The notes under the pieces: generated by a model
Databases searched by the model: none
The model's input: only the letters and a program-made list of their open reading frames with translations
Told to the model about the DNA's origin: nothing
Program-made: the position numbers and the translations under genes
From: Holophagaceae bacterium
GTDB lineage: Bacteria; Acidobacteriota; Holophagae; Holophagales; Holophagaceae
Length of the DNA: 64,000 nucleotides
Direction: 5' to 3'
Assembly: GCA_025363715.1 (NCBI GenBank)
Contig: JANYLR010000082.1
Location: 1 to 64,000, forward strand
In this document: positions 12,638 through 20,688 of the stretch, piece by piece
How the letters are laid out: each line of letters opens with the position of its first letter
How positions within the stretch are numbered: position 1 is the stretch's first letter

Positions 12638-14569
12638 ATGAAGCAATCTCCGTTCGAGATGTTTTTGGACCGGCTGGACCCCGCTTCGCGGGAGCACCAG
12701 CTGGCCTTCTTCCGGATCGTAGCGGCCGCGGGCCCCGATGCCGTGCAGGATCTGTCGGAGCGCGTCCTTCGGGTCTCCTGCCCGACGGGCCTTAAACAGC
12801 TGACCCTGGAGTTCAGCTTCTACTTCCCCTGGCCCGAATGGACCCCCGTCATCGACCGCCTGCTGAGGCACGAGAAAAACCTGGAGCTCTTCGACACCGG
12901 GGTGCGCGCCCTGGGAAGGATCGGCACCACCGAAGCCCTCAACTCCCTGCGCGACCTCTCCCTGAGCCGAGCCACGCCCATGTTCCGCCAGCTGGTGGAC
13001 CAGGCCCTCCGGGAATCCGATCCCGCCGAGGCCTTTCAGCATCACTTTTCACGGCTACTCCAGGGCAGCGCCCATCCGGCCGACGCCAACGAAGGCGCTC
13101 ACCAGCTCTCCAGGCTGCTGGGCCCCGACAGCCTGGAACCCCTCCAGGTCGGCGTCAGCCATCCGGATCCCCTGGTCTTCCGCCACGCCCTGCGGCTCAT
13201 CTGCCAGATCCCTTCCCGGTCGGCGGCGGCCTTCCTGCTCGAGTACCTCGAGGACATCCAGCGGGATGCCCTGGAAGATCGCGAAGCCCGGGGCATCCTT
13301 ACCGCCTTCCGGACCCTGCCCCGGCCCGAGGTCAGGGAGAAGGCGATTCAGCTCCTGTCCGCCCGCTGGGAGAAGCAGCAGCCCGGGGCCGTGGCGGACC
13401 TGGCCTCGGGCCAGGCCGACCGGATTGAATCAGCGGCCGCAGTGATCCGCAAGGCTGGCACTGGGATCCTGGATGCCCTGCTGGCGGACACCCTCGTCGC
13501 CGCCCTGGACGAGAAGCCGGCCCACCTGGCCAAGTTCCTCTCTCAGACGGGTGAAGCGGCTCACCATCGCACGCGGCGCCTGGATTTTGCCCTGCTCACG
13601 GCGGCTCAGGGCCTGGCGGATCTGGCGGGTCGGGGCCACGCGCGGGCCGATGCGCTGCTGCCAGCCCTGGCCGAACCCCTGCGGCAGGGCACGGGCAATG
13701 CCGGCGTGGCCAGCGCCCTCGCAACCCTGGTCCCCCCCGGGAACCAGGAGCTCATCGGCCTCCTCCTGGGGCAGGCCGAAGGGGCCCTGCGGAGCGCCGC
13801 TCTGGAGGTCCTCGGCGGCCGGAAGGACCCGGCCTTCCGCCCTGCCCTGCTGAGACTTTGCGGGGACGCCATCGCCGATATCGCCGACCGGAGCCTCTGG
13901 CACCTGGGGCAGCTGCCCGACGCTGAGGACACTGCCCGGATCCTCCTCGGAAACACGGATCCGGCGGAGGTCCAGGTGGGCCTCCGGTTCATCGCCATGC
14001 ACAAGCTGGCAGCGCTGGTGCCAGACCTCCTGGAGTTGGTGGTCAGGGAACAGCGGGAAGCCCTGCTGCTCGCCACCTACAGGACCTTGGGTGAAGTGGG
14101 ATCCCCCCAGGCCGTGGAACCCCTGCTGGGTTTCCTGCGGCTTGCCATGGCCCCGCCGATCCAAGTAGCCATCGCCGAAGCCCTTCGCGATCTGGGCGAT
14201 CCCTCGGGGGCGATCGCGCTCTGCGGGAGGGCTGGAGAGCTCAAGAGCCCCGAGCTGTGCACGGTGGGCTTGGAGGCCCTCGCCAGGGCCCACAACTCGC
14301 CAGACCGGCCCCTGCCTGCGGTGGAATCAGCCCTGCTGGTCACCATGACCCGGGGTGGCTGGTGCGCCCGGAACCCGTGGGCCCTCCGCCCGCGGATCGT
14401 CGATGCCCTGGTGTCCGTCCATGTTCCCGGCCGGAGTTTCTGGATGGAAGTATCCAACCTCGTTCAATCCACCCTCAGCGAGAAGCGCCCCACGGGGGCC
14501 GTCTCCACGGAGGATGCGGCCCGGATGCAAGCTGGGGCGAGGATCCTGGCCCAAAAGGCCCAGGGTTGA
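12638..14569 (+). CDS. HEAT-repeat protein
   Basis: A 643-residue, almost entirely helical protein. Repeats with the HEAT/PBS pattern can be seen, for example LFDTGVRALGRIGTTEALNSLRDL (about 88-111), LRSAALEVLGGRKDPAFRPALL and LLLATYRTLGEVGSPQAVEPLLGFL. It forms a curved scaffold for protein binding; no catalytic motif, signal peptide or membrane helix is seen. A perfect anti-Shine-Dalgarno match AGGAGGTGATC lies at 12620-12630, but about 14 bases before the ATG, rather far. It stands right after the PilZ gene, so it may be a c-di-GMP-responsive scaffold. That link is inference. Confidence 0.78.
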   Translation: MKQSPFEMFLDRLDPASREHQLAFFRIVAAAGPDAVQDLSERVLRVSCPTGLKQLTLEFSFYFPWPEWTPVIDRLLRHEKNLELFDTGVRALGRIGTTEALNSLRDLSLSRATPMFRQLVDQALRESDPAEAFQHHFSRLLQGSAHPADANEGAHQLSRLLGPDSLEPLQVGVSHPDPLVFRHALRLICQIPSRSAAAFLLEYLEDIQRDALEDREARGILTAFRTLPRPEVREKAIQLLSARWEKQQPGAVADLASGQADRIESAAAVIRKAGTGILDALLADTLVAALDEKPAHLAKFLSQTGEAAHHRTRRLDFALLTAAQGLADLAGRGHARADALLPALAEPLRQGTGNAGVASALATLVPPGNQELIGLLLGQAEGALRSAALEVLGGRKDPAFRPALLRLCGDAIADIADRSLWHLGQLPDAEDTARILLGNTDPAEVQVGLRFIAMHKLAALVPDLLELVVREQREALLLATYRTLGEVGSPQAVEPLLGFLRLAMAPPIQVAIAEALRDLGDPSGAIALCGRAGELKSPELCTVGLEALARAHNSPDRPLPAVESALLVTMTRGGWCARNPWALRPRIVDALVSVHVPGRSFWMEVSNLVQSTLSEKRPTGAVSTEDAARMQAGARILAQKAQG

Positions 14570-14611
14570 CCTGAGCCCGCTTCAGGGGTTCTGCTTGATC
14601 AGGAGCAGCCC

Positions 14612-16153
14612 TTGACCCCTGAGACCGTCCAGCCCCCCTCCCGCGATCTCCTCGACCGCATCCTCACGGCGCTGGTCTACGACGTGGCCATCGAATCCCC
14701 CCTGGAACCCGCGAAGCTGCTTTCGGCACGGCTCGGCGCTCCGGTCTGGTTCAAGCGGGAGGATCTACAGCCGGTGTTCTCCTTCAAGCTCAGGGGCGCC
14801 TACAACAAGATCGCCCACCTGGACGAGGCCACCCGCAGCCGTGGCGTCATCGCCGCCTCCGCGGGCAACCACGCCCAGGGCGTGGCCCTCGCCGCCCAGC
14901 GTCTGGGCTGCCGGGCCACCATCGTCATGCCGGTCACCACCCCCAGCATCAAGGTCGACGCGGTGCGGGCCCTGGGCGCCAATGTCGTGCTGCAGGGGGA
15001 CTCTTTCGAGCTGGCCTTCGCCCATTCCCAGGCCCTCGGGGCCGAGCTCGGCGCCACCTACATCCACCCCTACGACGACCTCGACGTCATCGCGGGCCAG
15101 GGCACCATCGGCATGGAACTGCTGCGGCAGATGCCCCGAGGCATGGAGGCGGTCTTCGTACCCGTGGGTGGCGGCGGGCTTATCGCCGGCATCGCCGCCT
15201 ACCTGAAGCGCCTGCAGCCGGGCATCCGCGTCATTGGTGTCGAGCCCGTGGACGCGGATGCCATGAACCGCTCCCTGGCGGCGGGGCACCGCGTGAAGCT
15301 CGACCAGGTGGGCCTCTTCGCTGATGGTGTGGCCGTAAGCCAGGTGGGCGAGCACACCTTCGAGCTCTGCCGCCAGTTCGTCGACGAGGTGGTACTGGTG
15401 AGCACCGACGAGATCTGCGCCGCCATCAAGGATGTGTTCCAGGAGAATCGATCGATCCTGGAGCCTGCAGGGGCCCTGGCCGTGGCGGGGCTCAAGGCCT
15501 GGTCGGAACGACACCGGAACCGGACCTCCCGCGGCAACCTGGTGGCGATCCTGTCCGGCGCCAATACCAACTTCGATCGCCTGCGTTTCGTGGCCGAGCG
15601 GGCGGAGCTGGGTGAACAACGGGAAGCCATCCTGGCGGTGACCATTCCGGAGCGACCGGGCAGCTTCCGGGCCTTCTGCGAGCGCATCGGGCAGCGATCC
15701 ATCACCGAGTTCAACTACCGCTACGCAGATCCCAGCCGGGCGCACATCTTCGTGGGTCTCCAGGTGGCGGACCGCACGGAGACCCAGCAGCTCCTGGCCC
15801 ATCTGCGGGCCGACGGCCTGGAAGCCGAGGACCTCAGCGATAACGAAATGGCCAAGCTCCACATCCGCCATCTGGTGGGTGGGCGCGCCCCCTCCGTCAC
15901 CCACGAGCGGGTACTGCGCTTCGAGTTCCCAGAGCGACCCGGCGCCCTGCTCCGCTTCCTCGACCGCATGAACGCGGGCTGGAACATCTCCCTGTTCCAC
16001 TACCGCAACCACGGCGCCGACTACGGGCGCGTTCTGGTGGGCATCCAGGTGCCGCCAGAGGATCAGGCCGAGTTCCAGGGCTTTCTGGATCACCTGGGCT
16101 ACGCCTGGGTGGACGAAGGCGCCAACCCCGCCTACCGGCTGTTCCTGGCCTGA
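14612..16153 (+). CDS. ilvA: threonine ammonia-lyase (biosynthetic threonine dehydratase)
   Basis: A 513-residue PLP enzyme turning threonine into 2-oxobutanoate, the first step to isoleucine. The PLP lysine is K59 in FSFKLRGAYNK. The glycine-rich phosphate loop VGGGGLIAG and ASAGNHAQG are clear. The C-terminus carries two ACT-like regulatory domains (about 335-420 and 430-513; both open with an ERPG motif), as in the long, isoleucine-inhibited form. Translation probably starts at TTG 14612, which has AGGAG seven bases upstream; no ATG fits the family N-terminus. Confidence 0.94.
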   Translation: MTPETVQPPSRDLLDRILTALVYDVAIESPLEPAKLLSARLGAPVWFKREDLQPVFSFKLRGAYNKIAHLDEATRSRGVIAASAGNHAQGVALAAQRLGCRATIVMPVTTPSIKVDAVRALGANVVLQGDSFELAFAHSQALGAELGATYIHPYDDLDVIAGQGTIGMELLRQMPRGMEAVFVPVGGGGLIAGIAAYLKRLQPGIRVIGVEPVDADAMNRSLAAGHRVKLDQVGLFADGVAVSQVGEHTFELCRQFVDEVVLVSTDEICAAIKDVFQENRSILEPAGALAVAGLKAWSERHRNRTSRGNLVAILSGANTNFDRLRFVAERAELGEQREAILAVTIPERPGSFRAFCERIGQRSITEFNYRYADPSRAHIFVGLQVADRTETQQLLAHLRADGLEAEDLSDNEMAKLHIRHLVGGRAPSVTHERVLRFEFPERPGALLRFLDRMNAGWNISLFHYRNHGADYGRVLVGIQVPPEDQAEFQGFLDHLGYAWVDEGANPAYRLFLA

Positions 16154-16193
16154 GCCCTACGCAGAGGCAACACCAAGGAAGGAAGAGCAAAGC

Positions 16194-16428
16194 GCTGGTC
16201 ACGGAAGCCACAGAAGGAAGCCGGAATACACGGAAAAAGACAGGGGCGTTCATTCCAAAAGCACGGGCTGCATCCCAAGGACGCCTGGGCGCGCTTCTTG
16301 GAACACGATCCAGGCACCCCTGGGATCACTTCCGGCTCTGCCGAAAGCCGCCTCCGGCGGGCCCGCGCGGCGAGGACCACGGCCTTTTCCGTGTCCTCTG
16401 TGAAGTTCTGTGTTTTCCATGACCAGCC
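16194..16428. repeat. copy 2 of the cacggaag nested repeat family
   Basis: GCTGGTCACGGAAGCCACAGAA (from 16194) pairs with the TTCTGTGTTTTCCATGACCAGC end (to 16428), the same inner arms as at 10.08-10.18 kb. Between the arms are two blocks shared with other copies: TTCCAAAAGCACGGGCTG (also at about 60919) and GCCTCCGGCGGGCCCGCGCG (also at about 51628). The 366-base gap between ilvA and the aminopeptidase contains this element and no gene I can support. Confidence 0.75.
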
Positions 16429-16519
16429 CATCTTGGAAGCCGGAGCGGAATTTCCTTTCTTTCCCTTTGCGGTCTTCGCGCCTTTGCGTTGATCATGTCC
16501 CCGTTTGGTGGAGTGGGGC

Positions 16520-17668
16520 ATGAGCGAGAAACTGACGGGACCGGAACTGGTGGCGCTGGTGCGGCGGGTGTTCCAGCCGCAACCCGATGAAACAGCCCTG
16601 GCCATCCTGGTGGACCTGCCGGATGCCAAGGTGCCCGACGACGCGGCCTGGGCCGCCCGCCGGGCCATCTCCGTGGAATGGGTGCAGGAGCTATCCGCGC
16701 GCCGCGCCGAGCTGGGCCTGGCCTCCCACCTAGTGGTGTACCCGAACATCCACACCAACAACGGCGACCTGCCGGAGCGGGCCTGGCTCCGGGGACCCGG
16801 CCCCCTGCCCGCCGCGGAAGACCTGGACCCGGCCGCCGCCATCACCTTTGCCGAGCTCTACGCCACCCATCCCATCCTCATCGCCATCACCAAGTTCTCC
16901 GCCACGGCGCCCCTGAAGCTGGCGGCCAAGAACCACCCCATCCGGGCCGCCACCATGCCGGGCTTCCGGGCGGACATGATTCCGGCCCTGCGCCTGGACT
17001 ACGTGGAGGTGAACCGCCGGGTGGACCTCCTGAAGGATCTGCTGGACCGGGCCGAGGGCGCGGATTTCCGCTTCGCCACGCCAGCCGGCCCCTGCGAGCT
17101 GCACGTGGATTTGCGCCACCGCACGGGCCACGCCTCGGGGGGCCTGCTGCCCAAGCCCGGCGTGGCGGGCAACCTGCCCTCCGGGGAAGCCTACATCGTG
17201 CCCTACGAGGGGGAATTCCCGGGCGACCCCAGCCGCACCCAGGGCGTGATGCCGGTACAGTTCGGCGCTGAGATCGTGCGCTACCGCATCGTGCAGAACA
17301 AGGCGTTGGAAGTGCTCAGCGAGGGGCCCAAATCCCGCGAAGAGTCGGCCCTGTTGGCCAAGGAACCCGCCTACGGCAACCTCGCCGAGATGGGCCTGGG
17401 TGTGCTGGCGGCCTTCGGTGTGAAGCCCATCGGCGAGATCCTCCTGGATGAGAAGCTGGGCCTGCACCTGGCCTTCGGCCGCAGCGACCACTTCGGCGGC
17501 CAGGTGGGCCCCGCCCAGTTCTCCGGCCCCGAAGCCGTCATCCACATCGACCGCGTCTACGTCCCCGAGACCCAGCCCGACGTGCAGATCCTGGCCGTGG
17601 ATTTGACGATGGCCGATGGCAGTACCGTTGCCCTGATGCGGGACGGGGAATACGCGGTGGGGTTCTGA
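16520..17668 (+). CDS. M29-family aminopeptidase (AmpS/PepS type)
   Basis: A 382-residue metallo-aminopeptidase that removes N-terminal residues from peptides in the cytoplasm. Family marks are the segment GNLPSGEAYIVPYEG (metal-binding Glu and the substrate loop), a Glu in AYGNLAEMGLGV, and the cluster HLAFGRSDHFGG...IHIDRVYV. The latter contributes His, Tyr, His and Asp ligands of the two-metal centre. The N-terminal 150 residues are the usual helical domain. ATG 16520 has GGAG upstream; a five-codon extension is possible. It fits with the amino-acid uptake and oxidation theme of the window. Confidence 0.85.
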   Translation: MSEKLTGPELVALVRRVFQPQPDETALAILVDLPDAKVPDDAAWAARRAISVEWVQELSARRAELGLASHLVVYPNIHTNNGDLPERAWLRGPGPLPAAEDLDPAAAITFAELYATHPILIAITKFSATAPLKLAAKNHPIRAATMPGFRADMIPALRLDYVEVNRRVDLLKDLLDRAEGADFRFATPAGPCELHVDLRHRTGHASGGLLPKPGVAGNLPSGEAYIVPYEGEFPGDPSRTQGVMPVQFGAEIVRYRIVQNKALEVLSEGPKSREESALLAKEPAYGNLAEMGLGVLAAFGVKPIGEILLDEKLGLHLAFGRSDHFGGQVGPAQFSGPEAVIHIDRVYVPETQPDVQILAVDLTMADGSTVALMRDGEYAVGF

Positions 17669-17922
17669 ATCCAGGCCCTGGCCATTTCCTTCCCCGACCC
17701 ATTGGGCTGACTTCAGTCATTAAGCCTTGGACTGGCACGTCTCGCCCAGGCCCTGTGAAACGGACCTGGCGGGCTGCTTGATTGACCTTAGTTAAAAAAG
17801 AAAAAATTCAATGTTTTTTCTACATCGATTTGCTAGGCTCGATCGATGCCCAGACCACCCAGGTCCTGAAGGAATCGGATGCACGGTGGGAAGGTTTCTT
17901 TTTGCTACGGAGGCACCCAGGA
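17669..17922. promoter_or_regulatory. AT-rich leader upstream of sensor kinase with small inverted repeat
   Basis: Between the aminopeptidase and the kinase is a local AT-rich patch (17790-17830). GAAAAAA (17800-17806) pairs with TTTTTTC (17814-17820) around seven bases. It may be the terminator of the upstream gene or a UP-like promoter element for the kinase. The kinase ORF is open through this segment, but the composition and the lack of a good ribosome site argue that translation starts only at 17923. Confidence 0.35.
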
Positions 17923-19857
17923 ATGACTCGGCTCAAGAGCATGGTGCTTTGGAAATCGATCCTGCTGACCGCGCTGTGCAGCCTAGCCATTTTTGGCCTC
18001 TGGTGGTGGGGGCTCGTCCACTCGGTGGAAACCCATGGCCATTCCCGCGCCGAGGATTCCCTCGCCCAGGTGAAACAGATCGTGGCTCGCGAGTTCAGGC
18101 GGGCGGAGGTGACCGGGACCGCCTTCGGCTCCTGGTGGACCCGGGAAGAGGGGCGCCTGGACGGGCCGGAAAGCCTCCAGAGCGTCATCCCCTTCCTGGA
18201 GAAGGGGGCCATCATCACCAATCTCATCCTGAGCCGCAAGAATGGGGATTCCGCCTGCGTCGTGCGGAGGGAGGGGGAATGGAACCTTCTGCTCTTCAAG
18301 GCCGGGCGAGATCCCAGGCGGTTCATGCTGGAAAAGGGACAGTGGGTGCTCGGCCCCGGGAATGAACGGGAACTCTACGACGCCCGTGAGCGTTTTTGGT
18401 ACAAGTTCGGAGCGACCCAGACGGCTCCCGCCTGGACGCCAGACGCCTACCGGTATTTCTCCTCCACAGTGGCGGGGTTCACCTTCACCGTTCCCATCCA
18501 CAACCCCAACGGCCTCCTGGAGGGCGTCATCGGGGTGGACGTCTCCCTGGAGGAGTTGACCCAGCTGATCTGGAAGAACCGGCCCACGCCGGATTCCCGG
18601 ATCATCATCACGGATCCGGCCGGGCGCCTGCTCGTGCCCCCGCATGTGCAGGGGATGATGGATCCAGCCACGCGGTTCACCTACCACCTGGTGCCCTTGT
18701 CGCCGACCCTCAAGGAAAATCTCATGAACGGCCACATGGCCGCCTCGCCCGGGGAGAGCCCAAGGCTCCTTGATCCAGACAAGGCCTATGTGGGCGCCTC
18801 GGGATCCTTCGCCTCCCATGGCGAGCCCCGTATGAATCTCCACATCGCCATTCCGAAGGACGACCTCTTTCCCGGTCAGCGACGCTACGCGGTATTCACG
18901 TTCCTCCTGGCCCTCGGTGCCGTCCTGGGGGTGGCCTGGACCCTGCTGGACCTCCACAGGCGCGTGGTCCGGCCGATGCACCAGCTCGCGGAGGAGGCGG
19001 CAGCGCGGCATGACGAACCGCCGGAATCCATGAACTTCAACTCAGATATATGGGAGCTGCAGCGCGTCGGCGAGAAATTGCATCTGGCTGGCCGAGCCGC
19101 TCATGAGCGGAAACGCCTCATGCACCAGGTGGAACAAAGCCAGCGGGTGGACTCCGTCGGGATCCTGGCGCCCGGCATCGTTCATGACGTGAACAACCAG
19201 CTGACCATGGTGCTTGGCCAGCTTGGGGTCTGCCGCACCCTGCTTCAGGACCATCCCGAGCTGCAGTCCCATCTTCACGCCGCTGAAGGAGCGACCACCA
19301 AGTGCGCAGAAGTGCTTCGCGCCCTCATGGACTACAGCCGCCCTGATCATGGCCATCGGGAACTGCTGAGCCTGAATGTCATCGTGGAGGAGGCGGCCTC
19401 GCTCCTGCGGCGGGTCCTGGGCAATTCCATCCGGATCGAGGAGGACCTTGCCCGCGATATCCCCTTGCTGTTTGGGGAGCCGATCAAGCTCCAGCAGGTG
19501 CTCATGAACCTCGGACTCAATGCCCGGGATGCCATGCCAAAGGGAGGCCTGCTTCTGTTCCGGACCTTTCGCTCCAACGATAAGGTCTGCCTCGAAGTGA
19601 AAGACACCGGCTGCGGCATGGGTGAGGAGGTGAAGCAGCGTATCTTCGAGCCCTTCTTCACCACGAAGGACCCCAACAAGGGCACCGGCCTCGGACTGGC
19701 CATGGTCGCCAATATCGTTGCGGCCCATGGCGCGGCCATCCAGGTGGACTCAGAGCCAACGGCAGGAACCCTGTTCAGGATCGAGTTCCCGCCCTCGCTC
19801 CGGAAGCGCACGACCCAGCCGGACGAACTGGCCAGTCTCGAATCCCCACAGGGGTAG
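17923..19857 (+). CDS. membrane sensor histidine kinase with periplasmic Cache-like domain
   Basis: A 644-residue two-component kinase. A first membrane helix (about residues 9-28) and a second (about 322-344) enclose a periplasmic domain of some 290 residues with the look of a double Cache sensor (PIHNPNGLLEGVIGVDVSLEEL). After a HAMP-like linker comes the phosphorylated His421 in IVHDVNNQ. The ATPase has the N box (NLGLNARDAM), G1 (VKDTGCGMG), F (FEPFFTTK) and G2 (GTGLGLAM) boxes. The H-box form HDVNN is that of NtrB-like HisKA_4-type kinases. No response regulator gene is adjacent, so it is an orphan here. Confidence 0.9.
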   Translation: MTRLKSMVLWKSILLTALCSLAIFGLWWWGLVHSVETHGHSRAEDSLAQVKQIVAREFRRAEVTGTAFGSWWTREEGRLDGPESLQSVIPFLEKGAIITNLILSRKNGDSACVVRREGEWNLLLFKAGRDPRRFMLEKGQWVLGPGNERELYDARERFWYKFGATQTAPAWTPDAYRYFSSTVAGFTFTVPIHNPNGLLEGVIGVDVSLEELTQLIWKNRPTPDSRIIITDPAGRLLVPPHVQGMMDPATRFTYHLVPLSPTLKENLMNGHMAASPGESPRLLDPDKAYVGASGSFASHGEPRMNLHIAIPKDDLFPGQRRYAVFTFLLALGAVLGVAWTLLDLHRRVVRPMHQLAEEAAARHDEPPESMNFNSDIWELQRVGEKLHLAGRAAHERKRLMHQVEQSQRVDSVGILAPGIVHDVNNQLTMVLGQLGVCRTLLQDHPELQSHLHAAEGATTKCAEVLRALMDYSRPDHGHRELLSLNVIVEEAASLLRRVLGNSIRIEEDLARDIPLLFGEPIKLQQVLMNLGLNARDAMPKGGLLLFRTFRSNDKVCLEVKDTGCGMGEEVKQRIFEPFFTTKDPNKGTGLGLAMVANIVAAHGAAIQVDSEPTAGTLFRIEFPPSLRKRTTQPDELASLESPQG

Positions 19858-20007
19858 GCTGAACGGCCGCCGGAGAACCGGGGGTCGTGCGAACCAGGCA
19901 ATGGCGGCAGGGTGCCAACGCAGGTGCGTCTTCCAGCCCTAGAGCTCATAACAGAACCCGACGATGCCGCGATGGCGCCAGCCGGGATGCGTCGCAAGGA
20001 AGGAGCT

Positions 20008-20451
20008 CTACTGGGCCACCTTGTAGAGGTTGCCCCGGCTGTCGAGGGCGACCCCCTGCATCGGCGAGTCCTTGATGGTGTCCCAGTAGGCCTCGAAGGA
20101 GAGGGTGGTGCCGCGGTCCCCCTTGAGCAGGACCTGGCCATGCCGCGCCGACCCCAGGACCCGAGCCAGGTAGAAGCCGGAACCGTAGATCGCATCCCAG
20201 GCGGCGGAGAGGCTTCCGGGAGCGGGCGTTCCAATGGGGTTGCCAAGCAGGGTTTCAGGCTTCACCTGGGACCAGTCCCCCGTGCAGTGCTCCCCGTCCG
20301 GAAGCTGCAAACGGATCACTGGCGGCATGCCCCCGGTGTAGGTGCCCTTGATGACCGGCACGGGGCCCTTCACGGGATAGAAGTACAGGGGCGTGGTGCA
20401 CCCCAGCGTCAGCACTGCCGCAAGCGAAAGGGCCGTGGGTTTGAGGCGCAT
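20008..20451 (-). CDS. predicted lipoprotein of unknown function
   Basis: A 147-residue protein with a lipoprotein signal (SLAAVLTLGC, lipidated Cys at residue 18). The mature part (PVPVIKGTYTGGMPPVIRLQLPDGEHCTGDWS..., FEAYWDTIKDSPMQGVALDSRGNLYKVA) has the pattern of small periplasmic lipoproteins that bind or coat envelope components. I do not recognise a named family. ATG 20451 has AGGAG upstream. It lies downstream of the tricorn-type protease on the same strand, separated by about 240 bases of AT-richer sequence. Confidence 0.75.
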   Translation of the reverse strand: MRLKPTALSLAAVLTLGCTTPLYFYPVKGPVPVIKGTYTGGMPPVIRLQLPDGEHCTGDWSQVKPETLLGNPIGTPAPGSLSAAWDAIYGSGFYLARVLGSARHGQVLLKGDRGTTLSFEAYWDTIKDSPMQGVALDSRGNLYKVAQ

Positions 20452-20688
20452 GTCCTGCTCCTTTTCCAGTCAGTTCATCACTCTGAAGGCAATCTGTGTG
20501 TCTCCATCTTTCCGAACAAAACGAAAGCCTGATGAAGTCCTTCTCAAGACAGACACCCCGGATTCGAAAAAAGTTACAGGCCTCCGATCTTGAAAAGGCA
20601 ATTCGAACCAGTTCCCCTCGGCCTCACGCAGTCCGCAGGAACCGGAATGAAATTGCCGGGGCAGAAAATTCATTCTCCCGGTCCCGCC

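Noticed and set aside
20470-20673. 67-codon minus-strand ORF between the tricorn-type gene and the small lipoprotein
   Set aside because: The ribosome-like GGGAGA touches the ATG directly and the product shows no family or segment pattern; it may be chance, though it sits in the right strand and gap.
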